Assembly (NCBI RefSeq): GCF_002197845.1
Contig: NZ_NIDE01000003.1
Span: 62,001-126,000 of the forward strand
Direction: 5' to 3'
Length of the DNA stretch: 64,000 nucleotides
DNA from: Fimbriiglobus ruber
Lineage (GTDB): Bacteria; Planctomycetota; Planctomycetia; Gemmatales; Gemmataceae
Every line of letters begins with the position of its first letter. Position 1 is the stretch's first letter. Shown here in pieces: positions 23,233 through 32,105 of this stretch. The notes beneath the pieces are model-generated. The model was not told where the DNA came from. It did not search any database and saw only the letters and a program-made list of their open reading frames with translations. Both the position numbers and the translations under genes were made by a program.

Positions 23233-25377
23233 CTACTCGTTGCTCCCCTTGGCAATTTTGTCGAGCATGTCCTGAAGCTTCGCCTGCCGGGCCGAGAGCT
23301 GCTTGAGTTCCGACTGCACGAGCGGGTCCGAAGACTGTTCGCCCTTTTCCTTTCCGCCGTAAGTTTTGGTCCGGTTATTCACTTGCACCTGCATCGACCG
23401 GATCAGTTTGAGTTCGGCGAGCAAATCGATCAGTTTTTGGTTGCCGGGCTTCTGCTGGCCCGGGGGCGGCGGTTGCCCTTGTTGTTGCTTGATTTCTTCC
23501 TGGGCTTTCTTGAGGGCCGCGACCATGTCCTTGAGCATAGCGATGATGTTTTCTTCGATCCCCTGCGTGTCCTTGTCGACGTATGCACCGTCGAGCCGGC
23601 GCTGGACCGAGATCATGTCTTGCTTGACTTCTTCGAGCAACTTGGCGAACGCGACGGCCGACCCTTCGCTCTCAAGAAGCTTTAATGAACGGTCGGCCTC
23701 GGCGATGATCTCGCGTTCCTTCTCACCTTGCTGCTGAGACTTCTGGATTTCCGCCGTGGTCTTCTGGTTGTTGTTCTTGATCACGGTGGCGTCGATGGTC
23801 TTGGTCGCTTCGTAGACCTCGATCTGCATAGCGAGCATGCGGTTGCACCGGGCTTCGAGGTTGGCGAGCCGCTTGAGGGCTTCTTCTTCGCGAAGTTGCT
23901 TGAGCCGCTTTTCCAGCTCTTTAATCACTTCGGTCAGTTTCTCGATCGCCTTGTCTTCTTTCTTGCCGGCGGAATCGCGGTTGTTCTTTTTCAGGTCGTC
24001 CGTGGCCCCCTGTTGGTGGGGGTAAGCTTCCTGAATCTGTTTGCGGCCCGGTGTTTCCGGCCCTTGCGGTTGCTGGGCTTGTTGCCCTTGTTGGCCCTGC
24101 TGGCCTTGCTGTCCCTGTTGGCCTTGCTGACCGCTGCCCTTGGACCCACTGGCTTGCTGACCGTCCTGGGGAGCGCCGGTTCCTTTACCTTCGCCACCCT
24201 TTTGGCCCTTGGAATCCTTGTCTTGCCCCTTGCCTTGTCCTTGCCCCTTGCTGCTTTGTGGCTTGCTCTGCCCGGCTCCTTGTTGCCCTTCTTTGCCGCC
24301 TTGTTGACCTTCTTTGCCGCCTTGTCCTTCCTTTCCGCCCTGCCCTTCCTTGCCACCCTGTTGACCTTCTTTGCCACCCTGTTGACCTTCTTTGCCGCCC
24401 GGCTGGCCTTCTTTGCCGCCTTGTCCTTCCTTACTCGGGTCCATTTCGCCTGAATCACGCGACGCACCGGCCGCTTCGCCCTGTTTGGCGTCCGGTCCGG
24501 CTTTCGAGGAGCCGGAATCCATCGGCGGGCCGTCTTTGCCAGCGCTCTTACTTTCGGCCCCGGACTCACTGCCCGCCTTGGGCTCGCCCGCACCGGGTTG
24601 CCCTTCTTTGGCGTCGGCCTTCGATTCCTGCGTGTCGGCCTTGCCCTCGCCGGCCGACTCGCCGGACTTGGCTTCGCTCTTCGGTTCCGATTTGGCGATC
24701 CCCTTCTCGCCGCCGGCTCCGTCCTTGTCGCCCTGCTTGCCGTCTTTCTTGCCGGCCATCTGATCGCCGAGGGCTTTCGTCCGGTCGGCGACTTGTTCCT
24801 GGTTCTTGGCGATCCGATTTTCGTCGACCTTCTTGTTCTCGTTCAAGCCGCGGATCGTTTCCTGGGCCCGCTTGATCGCCTGTGTTTCTTTCAGGAACCG
24901 TTCCAGGGTCATGATCTCGGCCCGAATCCGCGCGGCTTCGTCGTCCGTCATCAGGATCTGCATGATTTCCTGAAGGACTTTCGTCAGCTGCTTGTCCTGG
25001 CCGGCGATGCTGGTGATGTCCGTGGTCGTGCCGGTCCCTTTCGACATCCCGGCGATCAACTTCTGGAACTGGTTGTCCAGGTTTTCCTTGCGGGCCAGTT
25101 CGAGGGCCGCGTAAACGATCTTGGCCCGTTCCTTGTCTTCGGGCCGGTCGCTCCGTTCGAGCCGCTGAGCCAGCGAAAGCAGTTCCTTCTGGAACTTCCG
25201 GAACAGTTCGGCGTTCTGCTCCTGTTGCGACCGAAGATCACCAACGGACTTGGCTTCGGACGAGCCGGCCGCAGGCGGCTGGGGCTCCTGCGGGCCGGCG
25301 GCCACCGCCGTCAACACGAACAGCCCGGCCGCGATCACTGATCCGGCACGCACTGCCAAGGACAACCGGACTAACAT
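23233..25377 (-). CDS. exported coiled-coil protein with long low-complexity GKEGQ-type repeats
   Basis: A 714-residue protein with a signal peptide (residues 1-27). Long helical, coiled-coil-forming stretches at about 45-205 and 470-710 flank a central low-complexity segment (about 205-465) rich in Gly, Lys, Glu, Gln, Ser and Asp. That segment holds tandem units of the type GGKEGQQ (about 320-370) and a GQQ run (about 425-440). The acidic and basic residues balance, which suggests a flexible, highly hydrated spacer. Similar proteins accompany MoxR/Bat clusters in planctomycetes, but the function is unknown. The repeat block could expand or shrink by slippage. Confidence 0.78.
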   Translation of the reverse strand: MLVRLSLAVRAGSVIAAGLFVLTAVAAGPQEPQPPAAGSSEAKSVGDLRSQQEQNAELFRKFQKELLSLAQRLERSDRPEDKERAKIVYAALELARKENLDNQFQKLIAGMSKGTGTTTDITSIAGQDKQLTKVLQEIMQILMTDDEAARIRAEIMTLERFLKETQAIKRAQETIRGLNENKKVDENRIAKNQEQVADRTKALGDQMAGKKDGKQGDKDGAGGEKGIAKSEPKSEAKSGESAGEGKADTQESKADAKEGQPGAGEPKAGSESGAESKSAGKDGPPMDSGSSKAGPDAKQGEAAGASRDSGEMDPSKEGQGGKEGQPGGKEGQQGGKEGQQGGKEGQGGKEGQGGKEGQQGGKEGQQGAGQSKPQSSKGQGQGKGQDKDSKGQKGGEGKGTGAPQDGQQASGSKGSGQQGQQGQQGQQGQQGQQAQQPQGPETPGRKQIQEAYPHQQGATDDLKKNNRDSAGKKEDKAIEKLTEVIKELEKRLKQLREEEALKRLANLEARCNRMLAMQIEVYEATKTIDATVIKNNNQKTTAEIQKSQQQGEKEREIIAEADRSLKLLESEGSAVAFAKLLEEVKQDMISVQRRLDGAYVDKDTQGIEENIIAMLKDMVAALKKAQEEIKQQQGQPPPPGQQKPGNQKLIDLLAELKLIRSMQVQVNNRTKTYGGKEKGEQSSDPLVQSELKQLSARQAKLQDMLDKIAKGSNE

Positions 25378-25482
25378 CGCTTCCCCTCCGAGCCAACCCG
25401 CGGGAGAAAATCGTTGAGGTTATGACGACCGACAGCCGACTGCCCAACCGTTCCCGGCGAGTTTCTCACTCACCGGCCACGG

Positions 25483-28400
25483 TTACTTGACCACAATCTT
25501 GACGATCACCGGCTCGCCGACCGTGGGGGTCAGTTTCACCGTGAATTCGCCGGCCTTCTTGCCGGCCGTGATCTCGTATTCGAAATCGTTCTTGTCGTCC
25601 TTCACGGTCAATTCACCCGGTCCCTGGATCTCGCTCCCGGCCTGCGGTTCGACCCGGACCTTGATCTCGCCCTTGTCGAAGACGTTCCAGTCGATGACGT
25701 GCTTGACCGTCTTCTTCTCGCCCTGGGCCAGCATGACGGGCGGGACCGGTTTGATCGTCGGGGCGAAAAGCGATATCTGGATGCCGTCGTAGATGCGCTT
25801 CAGGGCCCGGGTCACGAGGGTCTGGTTGTCGATAATTTTTCGCAGCTCGTCGCGAAGTTTACTCTCGCTAAGCGCTTCGCCCAAGCCGGCGCGAATCCGG
25901 GTCAGCTCGGAGATGAGCGCGGTCAGTCGGACGCGGGCGGTCGCAATTGCCGCGTCGTCCGGCCGCCGGTCGTCCCCCAGCGGGTCGCGGAAGCCGGTGA
26001 GTCCGTCCTCGGCCGCCTTGAACTGGTTGGCGAGAACGGCTTCGAGCGGCTTGATGATGGCCGAGTCGTACCGCCGGGGCACCGATTCGTTGCACCGGTT
26101 CACTTCGGTTTCGCGCTTGAGTCGCCCGTATTCCGTCGCGACGACCTGGGTAAACTCCCGGGCCTTGCCCACTTCCATGATAATGGAATCGGCTTTCACT
26201 CGAGCCGACAGCAGTACGTCCGGGGCCACGGTCGACGGGGCGAGCCGCGCGGTCTGGTCGGCCAACATCGCCTCGGCCTCGCGGAGGTTCTTGAGCGCCG
26301 CGTCGAACTTGCCGATGAGGATTTCTTCGTCCTTGGTGATCTCGGCCAGGAGGTCGGCTTCCGAGACCACGAGCAGCCGGATCGGGTCGAGATTACGGGC
26401 TTCCTTCGGGCCGGTCTCGATATTCACGTCGCGGGCGACGACGCTCAACTCGACGCGGAACCGCGGCTGAATCTCGCCCGAGTCCGCGACGAGCATTCGC
26501 TTGCCCTGGGCTTCGAGTAACGCGTCGGCGTCCGCGAGGTCGAACACATCGGCCTCGTTCGTGAACTTAACTTCCTTCACCGTGTCTGTCGCGTCCGGGT
26601 TGGCAGGCGGGCGGCCGAGCTTGTCGCGGAGGACGCTGGGTGTGTCCTTCACGAGGGCGTCGTAGGCCCGCTCGAACGCCGTGACCGGCATCGCGGCGAA
26701 TTGTTTGGCCTCACCTTTACTCAGCTGGGAAGCCAGGCTGACCCCGGTCGGCGGCAGGACCACCGAGCCGATGTTCGGAACCAACGGGGCGGCCGCCCAG
26801 ATGGACGCCAAAGCCTGGAGCTGGAGGCCGACCACCGCCTGCGCCTCGACGCGGGAGACCGTGAACTGGAACTCGACCCGGCTCAGCCCGGTGTCGTCCC
26901 GGATGATGCTTTCCTTCACGAACGGCACCCGTGCCCGCGGGGTGCAGTAATACGAGTTGCCAACTTTGCGGAGGATGTCCACCGCGACCTCGACCTGGGG
27001 CGTCAAGTCTTCGACCGCCTGAATCAAAACGGACCGTGTCGATTTCACGTCGTCGGGGTCGGAAAACTCCAGGTCGAACTCGACCGACTCGGCTACCCGG
27101 TATTCGCCCTCGAAGCGGATCACGATCTGGTCGCCGTCCGGCGCGATCGGAACTGCGGCGGTCGCCCCTTTGGGGCTGCCGGGAATACGACCGGACTTCG
27201 GGATGAGGCGGGCTGCCTTGAGCGGCTTGTCCGCCACCGCGGTCAGGACCAGTTCGGTCCCGGCCGGGACGGTGCAGACCGATTTCTCCCCGGTCAACGA
27301 CAAGTCCTTCTCCGGCATCGCCTGACGCAGCCCTTTCAGGGCAGTCCAACTCGGCGGCGGCCGTTTGCCATCCGGGCCGGGTTTCACGGCCTCTTCCGGT
27401 GCCGGGTGGAAGAGGTATGCGGGTTGGTAATCGAGGTGGCTCAACTTGGTCAGCGCCGGGGCCGGGACGAGGGTGATGTCCTTCGCCGAAGTACGGAAGT
27501 CGGCGGCCCGAACAGTAAAAGACACAGACTCCTTGAGTCCGGTGACTTCGGCCACGTATTCGCCGGTCGGCTCGCGGGTGAGGGGGATGTCGCCCCGCGT
27601 CCGCCCCTGGAAGCGGGCCGCCGGGCCGGTGCCGGAGGCGCGGCCGGTGTAGTAAAGTCGCACCGTGTCCGGCAGATCGAGCTTGCGGAACGTCCGGCTC
27701 ATCGACGGGCGGGCGGCCACTTCGTCGAGCTGGGCGAGGACTTCGGCAATCTCCGGGTGGCTCGGAGCGAATCGCTCGGCCACCTCGTCAACTGCCAGGT
27801 CGTTGAGCGCGACTATCTCCGTGCTGACCGGCTTTTCGGCCGGGAATCCCGGCCCGCCAACAACGGCCGCGCGAGCCACGTCCTTCGCCCGCCAGTCTTC
27901 TTCGTGATTCAGCGTGACCGTGAGCGGGGTCTCTTTCCGGGGGGCGTAAATCTCCGAGTGAGATGCAAGGTCGGACCACAGGAACGGCCGCCACCCGGTC
28001 CGGCGGTCGGCAGTCACCGGCTCGGCGACCACGTACTGGAACGCCCGCGCCCGAATCTTCGGCGGCGGCGCTTCCTTGCCGACGCGCAGGTCGTCGCCCG
28101 GGAAGGCAACCAGTTCGAGGTGTGCCCGCCGGGGCCAGGGGACGTTTTTCAGGAGAAGCGTACGCTCAGTGTAAATCGAAAGCACGTCCCCGAATCGCCA
28201 CGCGAACTCGCCCGGGGCAAATGTGCGGGCGAGTAGGGCGAACAGCAGGTACGACACGATGACTGCCCCGAACACGATCCCGCCGATGAGGATCGCCTTC
28301 GAGCGGAGCCGCCACCAGTTGAAGACGGTGGCGACCGGCACCTGGGCGACCGCTTCGCGGGCCTCGTCGATCGTCAGCCTGATCATTTCGGCCGAATAGC

Positions 28401-28821
28401 CCAGCTTGGCCGCCCGGTTCACGTCCGCCAGTTCGACGGCGGTGATGAGCCGGTCGCCGAGCAGGCGCGGGAACCGCTTTTCCAGGACGAGCGCGAGCGA
28501 CGGGTACGAAAACTCGCGCCGCACACGGGTCAAGACGCGGGTCACGACGACCAGGACGAGGAGGCCGAGCATCACGACGAGGGCGACCGCGCGGAGCGCG
28601 GCCGGGGCGTCCTGAACCCAGTCGAACCCGGTAAGCCTGAATAAGCCGAAGTCGAAAACCAACCCGGCCCAGAACCAAACCACTAACAGCAGACCTGCGG
28701 CGAGCAGCCCGTCGAGCAGTACGAACCGCCGAATCGTGCCCCGCAACTGGTCGAGCGGGTGCAACACGCGCGGGTCGGCGCTCGCCTTGATGCGTTCGTT
28801 GATCGGGGTCTCGACGGCCAT
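25483..28821 (-). CDS. large membrane-anchored protein of the MoxR/Bat cluster, unknown function
   Basis: An 1112-residue protein. Three membrane helices lie near the N-terminus (about 34-56, 76-98 and 176-197), followed by about 900 residues outside the membrane with beta-rich, Ig-like segments and helical stretches around 830-1010. The layout resembles large DUF4175-type proteins encoded beside MoxR/VWA genes, an identification made by context and layout rather than a firm motif. The C-terminal 90 residues form a beta domain (ITAGKKAGEFTVKLTP). It is between the VWA gene and the coiled-coil gene, all on the minus strand, and is probably part of one envelope assembly. Confidence 0.7.
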   Translation of the reverse strand: MAVETPINERIKASADPRVLHPLDQLRGTIRRFVLLDGLLAAGLLLVVWFWAGLVFDFGLFRLTGFDWVQDAPAALRAVALVVMLGLLVLVVVTRVLTRVRREFSYPSLALVLEKRFPRLLGDRLITAVELADVNRAAKLGYSAEMIRLTIDEAREAVAQVPVATVFNWWRLRSKAILIGGIVFGAVIVSYLLFALLARTFAPGEFAWRFGDVLSIYTERTLLLKNVPWPRRAHLELVAFPGDDLRVGKEAPPPKIRARAFQYVVAEPVTADRRTGWRPFLWSDLASHSEIYAPRKETPLTVTLNHEEDWRAKDVARAAVVGGPGFPAEKPVSTEIVALNDLAVDEVAERFAPSHPEIAEVLAQLDEVAARPSMSRTFRKLDLPDTVRLYYTGRASGTGPAARFQGRTRGDIPLTREPTGEYVAEVTGLKESVSFTVRAADFRTSAKDITLVPAPALTKLSHLDYQPAYLFHPAPEEAVKPGPDGKRPPPSWTALKGLRQAMPEKDLSLTGEKSVCTVPAGTELVLTAVADKPLKAARLIPKSGRIPGSPKGATAAVPIAPDGDQIVIRFEGEYRVAESVEFDLEFSDPDDVKSTRSVLIQAVEDLTPQVEVAVDILRKVGNSYYCTPRARVPFVKESIIRDDTGLSRVEFQFTVSRVEAQAVVGLQLQALASIWAAAPLVPNIGSVVLPPTGVSLASQLSKGEAKQFAAMPVTAFERAYDALVKDTPSVLRDKLGRPPANPDATDTVKEVKFTNEADVFDLADADALLEAQGKRMLVADSGEIQPRFRVELSVVARDVNIETGPKEARNLDPIRLLVVSEADLLAEITKDEEILIGKFDAALKNLREAEAMLADQTARLAPSTVAPDVLLSARVKADSIIMEVGKAREFTQVVATEYGRLKRETEVNRCNESVPRRYDSAIIKPLEAVLANQFKAAEDGLTGFRDPLGDDRRPDDAAIATARVRLTALISELTRIRAGLGEALSESKLRDELRKIIDNQTLVTRALKRIYDGIQISLFAPTIKPVPPVMLAQGEKKTVKHVIDWNVFDKGEIKVRVEPQAGSEIQGPGELTVKDDKNDFEYEITAGKKAGEFTVKLTPTVGEPVIVKIVVK

Positions 28822-28935
28822 ATTCTTAAACCAGTGGGTCTAATATTCTCATGGTGCGGCGGGAACAGGACGCGAGCCCCTGAGCCCGATTTTAGCGATT
28901 CCCGGGCTGTTCCCGGCAGTTCCCCGGTCTGTGGC

Positions 28936-28991
28936 GAGATCCGCCCCCGGTGTCCCCGGGCTCCCGCCCGGGGACACCGGGGGCGGATCTC
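28936..28991. repeat. perfect 25-bp inverted repeat
   Basis: 28936-28960 is the exact reverse complement of 28967-28991, with a 6-base loop (CTCCCG). It falls in the 178-bp gap between two co-oriented genes and begins just past the stop of the upstream (VWA) gene. There is no T-run, so it is a stable hairpin rather than a classic terminator. Confidence 0.9.
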
Positions 28992-28999
28992 ACGCATGC

Positions 29000-31900
29000 C
29001 TACGCCAGCCTGAGCAGCTTCCGGCCCAACCATTCGAGCGACAGCACGGCGGCCGCGAGTAACAACATCCAGCCAACCTTCACGTCCTTGCCGAACGCGG
29101 AGAACTCCAGGAGCTTCACGTCCGTCCCGAACAACTGCAGGCGGGCGGGCTTGTCCCAGATGTCGTCGGTGGCGCCGCGGTACCGTTCGGTTTGCGAGAA
29201 GTTGTCGATGCAGGCTGGGATCGCCGCGATCTTCTCGGTCTCGGCCAGGCGGTACGCCAGCTTGACCTTGGCCGGGTCGTGTTCGGTCCCCTTCAGGCGG
29301 TCATAAACGGCCGGGTCTTTGATCCGCCCGCGGACCTCTTCGAGCGTCCCAGCGGCCAGTTCGAGGGCCGCGAAATCGGGGCGGGTGTTGTCGAGTTCGG
29401 GGTCGGATTTCTTGACCGAGAACTCGCCCGTGATCGTGTCGCCCGGGCTGTCCGGCACGTCGATCGTGACGCGGTATTTCGAGTCCCCGGGCGGGAACCG
29501 GGTCGGGTCGGCCGTGACCTGGCCGCCGTAATACCCGTCGAACTCGATCCCGCTCTTCCGGGCCTTCATCTCGAACGGCCCGAACTTCTTGACCTCGGTT
29601 CCGTCGGCCGACAGCTGCGAGACGACGAACTTGGGCGAGACGGCGTTCGTCTCGTAAGGGGCACCGTTCGGGGCGAGCAACCGGGCTTGCACCCGGACCT
29701 GCGCCCCGGACAGGAACTCCTTGTTAATCAGCACGCGGCCGCGGGACGCCTTGACGTCGCGGTTGGCGGCCGCGTACCGGCTCAGCTTGACCCAGAAGCG
29801 GTCGTAGAAATCGAGGTTGAACGCGCGGAGCCGCCAAATCTCGCCGGACCCGAGGAACACGGTCCGCCCGCGGGCCGGTTGTGCCGTGACGAGCCACGGC
29901 TTCGGGTCAGGCTCGCCGGTGTCCTTCACGTCCACCAGTTCCGCGAGTGTACTCGACCCGGGCTTCGTCTGCTTGACCGGGTAGTACGAGTAGATACCAC
30001 GGGTCGGCGTCACGTTCTTTTTCTGGTCCGGGTCGGGGGTGTACTTGTCGTGCCCGGTAAAGAACGACTCCCACCCGGCGACGGGATCGTCCGGCTTGTC
30101 GTCGTCGAGTTTGAGGACGTCGTATTCGGGGTTCGGCTTCAGCGTCAGCCGCCGCGGGGTGCGGGGGATGGGCCGCGTTTTGAGCAGGATGATGTCGTCC
30201 GGCAGGACCGGGATGATGTCCAACAGCGGTTTGAGCCGCCCGGACTCGTCCGCCCGGGCGAGTTGGTAGGTGTTGAGCGGCCCGGCGACGTAAATCAGCC
30301 CGCCGCCCAGATTGTCCACCCAGGTCTGCAGGTTCTTCACCTGGTCGGCCGAAAGCTCGGACCAGTCGGGGTCGAAGCCGATGACGAGGTCGTATTCGTT
30401 CAGGTTGTAATACTTTTCTTCCGGCTTATCCCCGGGCTTGCCGACCGTGTCGAGCCGGGTGGGGAAGCGGGACAGGAGCCGCTCGGGCGGCACGTCCTGT
30501 ACCGCGGAGCCGTCGCGGCCGCCTTCGTTCTGAAGGCAAATGCTCAACTCCGCGCGGTTCTGTTGGACTTCGCGGATCAACAGCGTGCGGATGGTCTGGT
30601 ACTCGCGGGTGGCCGCACTCGCGAAGAGGAGAACCCGCAGCGGCTTGTCGATCACCTGGATGACGCGGGGCGGACTGGCGTGGTCGGGGTCGGGGAAAAC
30701 TTCCCGCTTGTCCCGCGTGATCTTCGCCACGGCGGACCAGGCGCCTTGCTTGAGTTGCCGTTTCTTGCCGATCTTTTTCGAAGGCTCGGTCAGTTCGTCG
30801 GGGAGTTTGTCCGGGTCGATCACGAAATCGACCGTCCCGTGAGGCGGGCTGGTGTCGCCCTGGAACTTGAGCTTCGCGGTCAGTTCGTGGTCGGACTGGT
30901 CCTTCTTGGGGTCGCGTCCGGGCAGGAACAGGTTGAGCCGGACGTCGACCTCCGCGTCGGCGAGACCGTTCCCGTCCGCCTCGACCACGACCTTGAACTG
31001 CTCGTCCGGCGGTGCCCGGTCGGGAGCTTGAACGTCGGTGATGCCGATGCTGACGTTCTCCCGGGCCTCGCCGACGGCCACGGTGAATACCGGGATTTTC
31101 GTCTGCGTCGCCCGCTCGCGGAGCGTGCGGTATGCGGCGTCGGTCCCGAGGTTGCTGCGGCCGTCCGAGAAGACCACGATGCCCTGGACCATATTCGCGG
31201 CCTCGCGGTTGACGGCGGAGGTCAGCGAGTCGGGGACGTTCGTGCCGAGGACGATCGACCGGGCCACGTCCACCCGCTTGTCGAGCTTGGCGCGGTTGTC
31301 CCGGAGGGCGGTTTTGTCGTCCTCACTCAGATCGGCCGGGATCGTCTCGCCTTCGGTCAGTTTGCCCCACGTCACGGCCCAGTCGGGCGTGCCCGGGGCG
31401 TCGCCCTTCCAAGCGGCCGTCTTCTTCACGGCGTCCTGGCCGGCCGGGGAGACGCCGCGGAGTGCCCAGGGCTTGAAGTCGTAATTCACCCACGAATCCC
31501 ACTCGGCCTTCGACCACTCGGCCGCGTCGCGCTCGAACGTCTGCGTCTCGTCGTCCAGGCGCGAGCCGAACCGGTAGACGTAGACCGGGTTCTTCTCCAG
31601 CAACTTCTTCACGAGCCCGACTTGATTGTCGGTCAGGACGTCCAACAGTTTTTGCATCCGCGTTTTCGGCTTGATGCTGGGCACGCTGCTGACTTCGTCG
31701 CTCGTCTGCGTCATACTCGGCGAAACGTCGAGGATCACGAGTACGCGCGACCGTTTTTCGGTCGTCTCCCATTTCTGGAACGCCGGCAACAAAAAGGCGA
31801 AGCCGAGGAGTGCGAAAACGGTGACGCGCAAGAGGGTGAGCGGGATCGCCCAGAGGCCGATCCGCCGGGCGTCGCGGAGGTACAGAAATACGGTGACGAC

Positions 31901-32053
31901 CACGCCGGCGAGGACGGCCAGGGCAGTCGTGCCGATCCACAACGCCGGGCTGTACTCGGCCGGGAAGAGGGGCACCCAGTCGACGAGCGGGTACGGGTCC
32001 GCGAGGCGGCGGAGGACGAATTCGGTTTCGACGGGTTGGCCGGTTTCGTTCAT
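29000..32053 (-). CDS. membrane-anchored VWA-domain protein (Bat-like)
   Basis: A 1017-residue protein. Two membrane helices near residues 38-58 and 68-92 precede a von Willebrand factor A domain starting at VLVILDVSPSM (MIDAS DxSxS complete) and reaching about residue 330. A beta-sandwich region and a glutamine-amidotransferase-like region follow (about 460-640: NEYDLVIGFDPDW, GGGLIYVAGP). A last membrane helix is at the C-terminus (WMLLLAAAVLSLEWLG). This architecture is typical of large VWA proteins in planctomycete MoxR operons. It probably binds metal-dependent protein ligands on the outer face of the cytoplasmic membrane. It overlaps nothing and follows the BatA-type gene by 52 bp. Confidence 0.82.
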   Translation of the reverse strand: MNETGQPVETEFVLRRLADPYPLVDWVPLFPAEYSPALWIGTTALAVLAGVVVTVFLYLRDARRIGLWAIPLTLLRVTVFALLGFAFLLPAFQKWETTEKRSRVLVILDVSPSMTQTSDEVSSVPSIKPKTRMQKLLDVLTDNQVGLVKKLLEKNPVYVYRFGSRLDDETQTFERDAAEWSKAEWDSWVNYDFKPWALRGVSPAGQDAVKKTAAWKGDAPGTPDWAVTWGKLTEGETIPADLSEDDKTALRDNRAKLDKRVDVARSIVLGTNVPDSLTSAVNREAANMVQGIVVFSDGRSNLGTDAAYRTLRERATQTKIPVFTVAVGEARENVSIGITDVQAPDRAPPDEQFKVVVEADGNGLADAEVDVRLNLFLPGRDPKKDQSDHELTAKLKFQGDTSPPHGTVDFVIDPDKLPDELTEPSKKIGKKRQLKQGAWSAVAKITRDKREVFPDPDHASPPRVIQVIDKPLRVLLFASAATREYQTIRTLLIREVQQNRAELSICLQNEGGRDGSAVQDVPPERLLSRFPTRLDTVGKPGDKPEEKYYNLNEYDLVIGFDPDWSELSADQVKNLQTWVDNLGGGLIYVAGPLNTYQLARADESGRLKPLLDIIPVLPDDIILLKTRPIPRTPRRLTLKPNPEYDVLKLDDDKPDDPVAGWESFFTGHDKYTPDPDQKKNVTPTRGIYSYYPVKQTKPGSSTLAELVDVKDTGEPDPKPWLVTAQPARGRTVFLGSGEIWRLRAFNLDFYDRFWVKLSRYAAANRDVKASRGRVLINKEFLSGAQVRVQARLLAPNGAPYETNAVSPKFVVSQLSADGTEVKKFGPFEMKARKSGIEFDGYYGGQVTADPTRFPPGDSKYRVTIDVPDSPGDTITGEFSVKKSDPELDNTRPDFAALELAAGTLEEVRGRIKDPAVYDRLKGTEHDPAKVKLAYRLAETEKIAAIPACIDNFSQTERYRGATDDIWDKPARLQLFGTDVKLLEFSAFGKDVKVGWMLLLAAAVLSLEWLGRKLLRLA

Positions 32054-32105
32054 CTCTGGCTCGTCAAGGCAGCGGTGTTCGGGGCTGGCGGGCGGACGCG
32101 AGGCG

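Noticed and set aside
24060-24440. Repeat array suggestive of CRISPR
   Set aside because: The repeats are short, irregular and in frame; they encode the GGKEGQQ/GQQ low-complexity block of a real protein.
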